Under the pieces are notes generated by a model. The model did no database searches. It was not told the DNA's origin and saw only the letters and a list, made by a program, of their open reading frames with translations. Made by a program: the position numbers and the translations under genes. 64,000 nucleotides of DNA from Erodium maritimum (lineage: Eukaryota > Streptophyta > Magnoliopsida > Geraniales > Geraniaceae): NCBI GenBank assembly GCA_963921825.1, contig OY997590.1, positions 36,783,039-36,847,038 on the forward strand, written 5' to 3'. Of the stretch, positions 56,745 through 64,000 are shown piece by piece (within the stretch, counting starts at the first letter, position 1; each line of letters opens with the position of its first letter).

Positions 56745-57000
56745 TCTGGCAGGAGGCAGCAGAGGAGGGCGACCCTGTGTTAAGTTGTTTGTTCTCTTTT
56801 AGTCGTCTCCTCTTTGTTTATTTTGGTTGTGGCTGTTGTGTTTTGTTTCTTTACTGTTTTGAGCTTTCGTTGTTGTTTTGGTATGGAGAATGGATCCCGT
56901 CTTGGGACCATTCTTTCGCTTCGTTCTATCCTCTTATAGAACGAATGCTTAATAAAATCTTTAGCCTATCAAAAAAAAACTTTTTTTGAAAATCAGTTTT

Positions 57001-58207
57001 TCAAAAAAATCAGCTCTTTAAAAAATCAGAAATTTTCTTTTTTTTTCTTTTTTTAGTTTACTTTTTATTGATTTAGTATTTAAAAATATAAGAAAAAAAT
57101 TGAATCGTCTTCTCCGACTTCCCGATCCAATCCAACCCATTCACCATTCTCCAACTCCATTCCAGATTCAAAGCAACGCATTCATCATTTATCTCCTTTT
57201 TTTTCGATATCATCATCTTCTCCATATACAATCCAAAAATTAACCCTTCACAACCAAAACATCAAGTAAATCTACTCACCGAAACCCGAGAAAATGGCAA
57301 CCATCAATGGCAATCTCAATCATCCTCCATAAATGGCAGCCACTACCGTCAGACAAAAACCTTTTCGGGCATCGTATCGTCCGCCACCACCATCATCGCA
57401 ACATAATCTACTATCCTCTCCGCTACCTTCAGCGTAATTTCTGGATCTGAGAGACTCAACCGCAACAATGACCATGGCTCTCTCCGCAGCTAGTCCTAGT
57501 TCCTCACGATGAAGTCGTCGCTCATCTTCACCGTCATCGTCCCGCCCGCCTACCGCTATTCCACCATCATCACCATCACCTCCATTTCCTCCTCCTTCGG
57601 CCATTGCCTTTGCTCTGGATCCCCTCTCGGACTAGCCGAGAGAAGGGATCCAAGGTGTTTCGTTTTTCCATCACAATTTCACGATCGAGCAGTTTCGCCT
57701 CCTCTACCTCTTTCATCGCCTTCGTCGCGAGCTTGTGGATCTATTGAGGTCCCAAAGAGAAGCCACCAGAGTCCGAAAGTGCAATCGATGTATCCATCTC
57801 CTTGACCTCCACAAATGCTTCCTCCTGATTTCAGGTCGTCATGATCATTTGGTTCTATTTTATTTTTCTGTTTTCTTCTTTTTTGTAATGTTTAATCACA
57901 AGAAAGTTTTGCAGGGCATACGCTCCTCTACCTACTAGCTTGCAACACCAAATTGAAATTCCAAAGCAATGAAAACAAAATCCTTACACAAAATAATAAC
58001 ATGGGCCTTTTATTGTGAGGAATAACTAATTCCTAGCAAAATAATCTTCCATGAGAACTAACCAAACATCTCTTATATATAAATTTCACCCTGAGTGCAA
58101 AAATATTTGGGCTGAGCTGAACTCACTTCTCCCACCGGAGAAAATATTATAAATATAGTTCTAATGCATAACAACAAAACACAGCAGCATCAGGCAAAAT
58201 GCCATCT
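57001..58207. other. Intergenic region and V-ATPase 3' UTR
   Basis: The first 100 bp repeat AAAAAATCAG-like motifs beside the LINE end. Codon-like ORFs at 57300-57810 are serine- and proline-rich with no recognised domain, and I do not call them. From about 58007 to 58207 it is probably the 3' UTR of the V-ATPase gene, with AATAAA on the minus strand at 58008-58013. Confidence 0.5.
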
Positions 58208-59484
58208 TCACTCGGCCCTTGATTGACCTGCTCGAGAGGAAAGGATAATACCAACAATGAGGCCATACAAGGCCAGAGCTTCAGCGAAAATGAGGATCAG
58301 GATCATTCCAACAAAAAGCTTTGGCTGTTGTGCATTGGCTCTGCAACACATATGAATAATTGTTTAGTTAGACATTGATCGATCAGGAATATATACCATA
58401 TCACAACATAAGTATTGTGACCACTACTGTCGTTACTAGCAAACAAGTAAAGTGAGATACTGAACTCAAGTAACACTAATAAGAATTCCCAATTGAGGCA
58501 TACAAACAAACTTTGATTTAGTAGAAATGAAATTTCTGCTTCGGAAACAACACATAAACAAATAGGGATCAATAACAGATTGCAGCACTAGCCAGATCCA
58601 AATTTGAGTAAACCGAAATTGATATCGTGGAAGTATCTCAAAACTTAAGCTGAAGCGACTAGCAATGATCTAAGCCCCAAGCTGAAGCGACTAGCAATGA
58701 TCTAAGCCCCAGCCCAATCCATACGCATGACAAACATATTCTGTCACCAATCATAACTATAGGCTTAGACAGAAGCTAAGCTTCAAAGCCTGCACAGAAT
58801 TGAAGCATCCCAGCATCAACCCAAAATCAGAACTTAAGCCGAACATGTGATCCCATAAACTCATTATGATTATGAACAGTCAACAATCTAAGTCCCACTC
58901 AAAATCAGAACTTAAGCCGAACAGAAACTCCACAAAATTATGCTTTATCAACGCATATACTTCGTTTGGGACTTGACTGATGATTTGATAATTAATTATG
59001 AACTATTAACAGCTGAAGGAAGGAAGGAAGGAAAGGATATTACCTAACACCGGCATCACCGACGATCCCGATGGCCATACCAGCAGAGAGGCCGGCGAGT
59101 CCACAAGCGAGGCCGGAGGAGAGATGAGCATAGCCGTCAAAAAGGTAGTAAGATTTGGCCTTGGGGTTAATACCGGTACTGATGATGACGGCGATAATCA
59201 AACCGTAAATACCCAACACCCCCGCCATAACAACGGGCACGATCGACTTCATGACGAGCTCAGGTCTCATCACACCCATCGAGGCCACACCCACCCCGCT
59301 CTTGGCCGTCCCGTACGCCGCTCCCATACCTGAAAACGCATTCGAAAATACAGATCGGTAGATTCAAATAAACCGTAAGACAAAATCGGATCGGATAGAG
59401 CGGCTTACAGGAGAAGACAAGAGCAGCGGCTGCGCCGAGGAATCCGAAGAAAGGAGCCGTTTCATCGCCGCTAAAACCAGCCAT
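58208..59484 (-). CDS. VHA-c: V-type H+-ATPase proteolipid subunit c (16 kDa)
   Basis: There are three exons on the minus strand: 59484-59409, 59329-59044 and 58340-58208 (76, 286 and 133 bp), giving 164 residues, the family length. All splice sites are GT/AG. The protein starts [20 protein letters not shown] and continues with [20 protein letters not shown] and [16 protein letters not shown]. The last exon has [20 protein letters not shown], whose Glu (about residue 141) is the proton-carrying site in the fourth helix. Four transmembrane helices form the rotor ring of the Vo sector in vacuolar, Golgi and trans-Golgi membranes. The frame is intact and every key residue is present, so it is very likely functional. 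Plants usually have several near-identical VHA-c genes, so the number cannot be given. Confidence 0.97.
58341..59043 (-). other. VHA-c intron 2 with 32-bp tandem duplication
   Basis: Within this 703-bp intron a 32-bp unit starting AAGCTGAAGCGACTAGCAAT is present twice, perfectly, at 58647-58678 and 58679-58710. A looser repeat, AAAATCAGAACTTAAGCCGA, occurs near 58825 and 58900. Non-coding. Confidence 0.85.
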
Positions 59485-60053
59485 AATCGCAGTTGCGGTT
59501 TACGGAGAAATGAAGAGGAAGAAGATTGGATCTGAGAATGTTTAGTCGGCTCTGCTTATTTCCTCACCACACCACACCACACCTTATTTTGTTGATATCT
59601 CTCAATCATCAACTATAATTTATCAGACGGGGTTTCTGAAAATGACATTAATGCCCTTGCTCTTTTGTCGTATTACACATGAATACGATTGGACTCCTTT
59701 TTTTTGTCAGAATAATATTATAAATAATACATATAATTCCAGATTTTACAGGTAGGCTTAATTGAAAAGCTGCAGCTTTTTAAACTCTCCTAGTTTTAAT
59801 GTTCTTTTAACTAAAGAGGCAAATTATTTATTAGATATTATAAATAATCAAAGCTCCAGAAAGTTTTTGTCCATAAAACAATAAGGTAGGATTACCTTAC
59901 AGTAGGATAGGGTGTGAAGAAAGCGTAAAATTTGAATGAAATTGAAACTGAAAAGCAAAAATTAGACGGGATGGGCGATCGAACTTAAACTAAACAGTTT
60001 AGACGGAAGGTGACCGTTGAGCCTGGGACCCCTCCCTAGGTAGGTCCTTGAAG
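59485..60053. other. VHA-c upstream region
   Basis: The first 50 bp are the likely 5' UTR (GA-rich on the minus strand). Further up the DNA is AT-rich. No other gene is visible. Confidence 0.5.
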
Positions 60054-61690
60054 TTATTGGGCCCTATCATTCCTCTTGGCGAAACTGTTTTTCAGTTCTC
60101 GCATGATCTTTACGCGGGTCCCCCGCAGATCTCTCTTATGGCCCAGACTTGTAGATGGGCCCAACATCATCCCAAATGGGCCAGACGTGGGGAGGCCTGA
60201 TTCTGAAGCATACTCGACCTCTCGGGGGTGTGAGCCGACCGTGGCATGGCCCTTGCAACCTAGCTGAGGGTTAGGTACCATCTCTGGGGTTACAAGTGTC
60301 CCCTTTCCCCGAGGTGCCCAGCCTTTAGGTAGCGTATCTGAGGTCAGTGGTGTGAACCCCGAGGTTGGTGGTGGTGCTCACGTACCCCAGTCTGTGGCGT
60401 ATGCCTTCTCCAGCTTGTCCGATTTGAACTCCAAGATCGAGTCATCAAACCTCGGAGTCTTCGGTACCTCCCATTCACAATCACGGACCATGTGATCGGT
60501 TCGGCCACAGTTGAAGTAGAAGGACGGATGGCGTTCATAGGTTAGAGTAACCCTCACCAGCTTCAGAATGTCCCTGAAACTCATTATTATGGTGCTTCAG
60601 AGGGGCCGATGGAGTTCCATCCAGAAACGAACTTTGCTCGTCCCGCCCCAGCATAAACCTCATTGGTCACAAGGGACGTCCATGCATTCCCCTAGCGTAG
60701 CACCAATGACGTCTCTAGTGGTCGTGGTCCCGATAGAGGGCGGAATTTCCCAAGCATGCACCCCTAGTTGGATTTGATCCAACTTAGGAAGGTCCAGAAT
60801 CGTCGGGTCCAAGATCACTCAAAGCATAAGTGGATATCCATTAAAACACCAAGGTTCGTTATTATGAACACAGGTCCTCGCCTATTGAGACGTGAAGTGG
60901 AAGCCATAAGTCCCTGGATCTAGGTCTTTGACCACCAAACATGAGGTCGATCGTCCTCATGCTCGCGTGATAATCGTGAGCATGAAATACTTTTTGGGCG
61001 GGTTGGGCGATAGAAGCCGCCGCACCATGCCAAAATGAAGTTGAGCAAGGACTAAAGGATCTTTCGGAGTGTAAGACACCAAAATCTCCATCTCTTCTTC
61101 CTCAGAGAAGCCAGCCTGTAAGACACTCATCAATGACGATGGGGCGATGAAACCGCAGGCGACACTAAGACGGGCTGGGCTAGAACCATAACAGTCACTT
61201 GAACCATAGAAACGGGACCATCTATGGTTTGGGACCGTGTAACAGACATGGGCGACAGCTCGTTGATGGAGAGCTTAGTAGGCCAACCCCGTTTCGAATG
61301 AGCCGACACAGTCCCCGACGTTGTAAGTCCTAGAGAGAAAACCACTACAACCATATCGTTTACGATGCATGGCCAGGTGGGAGGAACAACGCCGATGGTA
61401 GTGGCGGCGTGATCGGGGACACATGGGAAGACGTCTTAGGGTTGCGCTTCATACTGATCAATTTTGGACGGGTGAACTTTGTTGGAGGTCTCGGGAGCAT
61501 TATAGGAGGGATTGGGGAATCCTTCTCGACATATGATGGAGGAGACATGTCAAAAACGGTCAACGATAGTGTGGTAGACGAGGAGAAGATATGCGACGAT
61601 ACAATCGACATGGCAAAATTAGGATTAAGGCTAAAACACGATATGCACACAACTCGAGAGAGCGTGGAGAATGGTAAACTTATTCTTTAG
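60054..61690 (-). pseudogene. LINE ORF1 remnant, DUF4283 plus CCHC type
   Basis: On the minus strand a decayed coding region has a DUF4283-like part at about 61115-60680 (EEEEMEILVSYTPKDPLVLA, then NNEPWCFNGYPLML and LDQIQLGVHAWEIPPSIG). A zf-CCHC_4 knuckle follows near 60520 (FNCGRTDHMVRDCEW), with the first Cys replaced by Tyr. This pair of domains is typical of ORF1 in another branch of plant L1 LINEs. At least four stops or shifts interrupt it. No reverse transcriptase lies next to it, so it is an isolated, truncated fragment. Confidence 0.6.
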
Positions 61691-62515
61691 TTTTAATGTT
61701 TTATTACTAAAGTGTTGAATACTTTAGCTGAATTTTGTACAATAACCATCATGTCATTCTTACCGTCTTACATATGTTTAGGTGTGAGAATGATATTAAA
61801 TGGTTGATTTATACATATCTTTTCTTACTGTAATGGACGAAATTAAAATATACTGTCTGTTTTAAATAAAGGACGAGATATTGATATTTATTATATAAAT
61901 TATTTTGAGCGGATATTTATTATATTATGGGATAAGATAAAAAAAAATCTTTGATTATAAATTTCTTAATTCTTAATATACTTTATTATAAACGAAATTT
62001 CTTAATATACAGAGTTATAATAATTACAAATACAATGAATATATAAAAAAAACCTTAATAATAATTACACAAATATAATTATAATTTTGTACAGTTATAA
62101 ATATGAAATAAAATTTGAATTTTTTTTCATGTTAGAATTGTAAATTTGTATTTTAAAGAAGTGTTTTTTTTTTAAATGTATTTTAAAGAAGTGTTTATAT
62201 TACAACTTCTAACATTTTTTTAGAAAAATAATCTTATAACAAACTTCTTATGACCAAGAGATGAATGTCCTGAAATAATATGAAAAACGAAAAACTGGTA
62301 ACGTGCATAGTTGGTTGGAACTTATGCTTTCTTTGTATCTGTTGCCTTTATACTTGGGGGTAGGGGAAGGTAGTTTAATTAGATAGAAAGGAGCCAGTAC
62401 AAAACAAGCCAACCATTCTTCGACCCAAACCAGTTTCCTCAAAGTCACAATTTTAAAATAATAAGGAAAGCATCATTACAGTAACCTTTTTTTCTTTCTA
62501 AGACCATCTACCTTA
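61691..62515. other. AT-rich spacer
   Basis: It is very AT-rich with a short duplicated TTTAAAGAAGTGTTT (near 62155 and 62185). It ends at a TTA that may be the target site of the next element. No gene is seen. Confidence 0.55.
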
Positions 62516-62863
62516 GAGTATCCACAACCATTTCGTTGGCAGCCGACGAGATGGCGTTGGCGGGGAGGATTAAAAAATGGTTTTTTCTTTCCCAGCCAGC
62601 TCACCGTCTGCACAAGCTGCAGTGACGTTTTTGTTGCCGACGGGGAGCCGCTGGCGGTAAGGAAAAAAAATTAATATATCATTTTTCAAATTATATATTA
62701 AAAAACAAGTACTTTAAATAAAAAAACATAATGAACAACAAAACCACTTCGTAAATTAAATAAGAGACACTAAAGTACAAATAAACATCACAAATTAGAA
62801 TACCAGCAATGAGTTGAAGAAGAACTAGAACTGAAATTTAAACATAATGAACGATAATAGAAG

Positions 62864-63500
62864 CTAGGCGTCTCCAAATTTATTCCAGATGTGTTCGACG
62901 AGATCGTCCTTCAACCGGTTATGTATGCGTTCATTTTGCATCCTCGCAGTGTTTCCAAATATGCATTGGTCGGGACGAAGCCTCCTCGTACAATATGTGG
63001 TTAACTTGGGCCACCTGCATCTGTTTGTTCAAGGTAGCCGTCGTAGGTATGACGTTCAGCCTCAACTATCATATTGTGCAATATAATGCATGCATTCATT
63101 ACCAAACCAATGTACTGGAGAATCCACAAGCGGTTCGGTTGCTTGATAACGTGAGACTGAGCTTGGAGTACATCGAAACCTCATTCCACATCCTTCCTGC
63201 ATGTTTCTTGGACTTCAACAAACTTCTTCTGCTTCGGGAGTTGAGGTAATGGAATTGTTTTCACAAACACTGGCCACGAAGGGTATATGCCATCAGCAAG
63301 ATAATACGTGAGTATGTAGTGGTTACCATTTATCGTATATTCAATCGGTGGTTGCCAACCGTTGAAAACGTCCGCGAAAAGTTTAGAATGGTTGAGCACC
63401 GTCAAATCGTTGTTCGATCCCGCCATGCCAAAGAACGAGTGTCAAATCCATAAGTCACGAGTAGGAAACCTGTAGTGATAACAACGATTAGCTTCGCAAT
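62864..63500 (-). pseudogene. PIF/Harbinger transposase, C-terminal half, decayed
   Basis: The minus strand encodes HSFFGMAGSNNDLTVLNHSK, the DD region of plant Harbinger transposases, then YTINGNHYILTYYLADGIYP and SWPVFVKTIPLPQLPKQKKF. It continues with CRKDVE, a TGA, and GFDVLQAQSHVIKQPNRLW, MNACIILHNMIVEAERH (catalytic Glu region). A last frame, IHNRLKDDLVEHIWNKFGDA, ends at the TAG at 62864-62866. Stops near 63447 and 63190 and a shift near 63010 inactivate it. Confidence 0.78.
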
Positions 63501-63564
63501 GGATTTCGATCTCAATTTGGGGGAAATGTACACCAAGTCGAGTCGACAACCGAAAAAGGCAACG

Positions 63565-63657
63565 TGAAGACTATGGAGCGTCGATGAGGATGAGCGTCTT
63601 GTTCGCGCTTGGATGTCGAATTCATATGATTCAATTCACATGAATGGGATTAGAGAC
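63565..63657 (+). pseudogene. Harbinger SANT/Myb-like ORF fragment
   Basis: The frame WSVDEDERLVRAWMSNSYDS matches the start of the Myb/SANT-like DNA-binding protein that accompanies plant PIF/Harbinger transposases. It stops after about 28 residues at a TGA (63655-63657), so only the N-terminal part survives. It lies head to head with the transposase, the usual arrangement. Confidence 0.6.
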
Positions 63658-63660
63658 TGA

Positions 63661-64000
63661 AAGTAGTGCCTTGAATGTGGATTTCCCGAGACTCCCCAGC
63701 ACTGGTAGTCCCGGGTCTGTGGGTATAGTCCGTAGATAGACCCTCCCACCCCGCCAGGTCTTCTCATTCTTCCGTAAGAGGTTGAGACGCCTCCGTCTGT
63801 GGACCCCAGACCAGAACTACTGCATGAAATATGTCGTGACCCTCATGTTGCATTATTCCAGTGTCCCAAGGACAATCCCGTCGTCTAGAGTGATGGCGGC
63901 GAGCTTTACCCCGTCGTTGACGCAAGCCATATGCCCAGGAATTGAACGATCGCAGGGGCTTGACCGATCGCTCGAGTAGGGACGGCAGGGGAGAGCGGTC
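63661..64000. other. Unassigned right edge
   Basis: This is GC-richer DNA with short ORFs and no recognised domain on either strand. The palindromic CGATCG occurs three times near 63943-63970. Confidence 0.4.

Larger units (their letters stand above)
37106..56988 (+). mobile_element. L1-type LINE, dead, split by two gypsy insertions
   Basis: The LINE parts are 37106-39154, 50407-51421 and 54059-56988, about 5.9 kb without the insertions, a normal plant L1 length. ORF1 (37196-39102) is followed by ORF2 from an ATG at 39114. The 3' end has AATAAA at 56951 and a short A-run at 56971-56979. A 12-bp direct repeat AAAATCAGTTTT at 37094-37105 and 56989-57000 is a candidate target-site duplication, though the sequence is simple. 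ORF2 has several in-frame stops and small frameshifts, and ORF1 has one frameshift. It is therefore old and immobile. Confidence 0.85.
62516..63660. mobile_element. PIF/Harbinger transposon fragment
   Basis: A TTA (62513-62515), the usual PIF target, is followed by GAGTATCCACAACCATTTCG, which resembles a plant PIF terminal repeat. A transposase ORF (-) and a SANT-like ORF (+) face each other inside. The matching right terminal repeat was not found by 64000, so the element is truncated or its end is unrecognised. Confidence 0.6.

Noticed and set aside
57509-57938. Possible short host gene at 57.3-57.9 kb
   Set aside because: Ser/Pro-rich translations on both strands without a domain, splice support or a family match.
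63661-63780. Minus-strand peptide with a PGLPVLGSLG stretch resembling the start of a P450
   Set aside because: The match is only about ten residues, with stops and no further P450 motifs downstream.

Overview
The window is nuclear DNA from a flowering plant, most likely a eudicot. The evidence is two plant-type host genes (an intronless LRR receptor-like kinase close to Arabidopsis MUSTACHES-LIKE, and a three-exon V-ATPase subunit c gene), plant-type LTR retrotransposons primed by initiator tRNA-Met, a Ulp1-carrying MULE, plant L1-type LINEs, and PIF/Harbinger and hAT remnants. More than four fifths of the window is transposable element. There is no CRISPR array, operon, rRNA or tRNA gene.

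Region 1 (1-31557) is a deep nest. A truncated Ty3/gypsy LTR (1-1567) is followed by a short spacer with a hAT transposase fossil. A minus-strand Ty3/gypsy element then spans 2513-31557. It was hit by (a) a very young Ty1/copia element at 4916-15070 (target duplication CTCGG), which itself received an inverted solo LTR of its own family at 8960-10647 (AAAAC); (b) a solo LTR of the outer gypsy family at 15911-18606 (GCACT); and (c) a 9-kb Mutator-like element at about 22113-31122 inside the gypsy 5' LTR (CTCTCTAG). The MULE carries a decayed MuDR transposase gene, a convergent multi-exon DUF1985/Ulp1-like gene, and two related small genes that I do not recognise.

Region 2 (31558-37105) is a host island with the receptor kinase gene at 32463-35858 and unannotatable flanks.

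Region 3 (37106-56988) is one dead L1-type LINE, ORF1 with an RRM and ORF2 with endonuclease, reverse transcriptase and zinc-binding domain. It was split by an 11.25-kb Ty3/gypsy element (39155-50406) and by a related solo LTR in reverse (51422-54058). A 112-bp tandem duplication covers the left junction of the second insertion. A 12-bp candidate target duplication brackets the whole LINE.

Region 4 (57001-64000) holds the V-ATPase subunit c gene (58208-59484, minus strand), a fragment of a second kind of LINE ORF1 (DUF4283 plus CCHC), an AT-rich spacer, and a PIF/Harbinger fragment with its transposase and SANT-like ORFs head to head.

The host genes appear unrelated to each other. The rest is a record of insertion order. 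The least familiar content is inside the MULE: a duplicated promoter-plus-small-ORF module, palindromic and telomere-like tandem arrays, and CCGATCGG palindromes near both ends.
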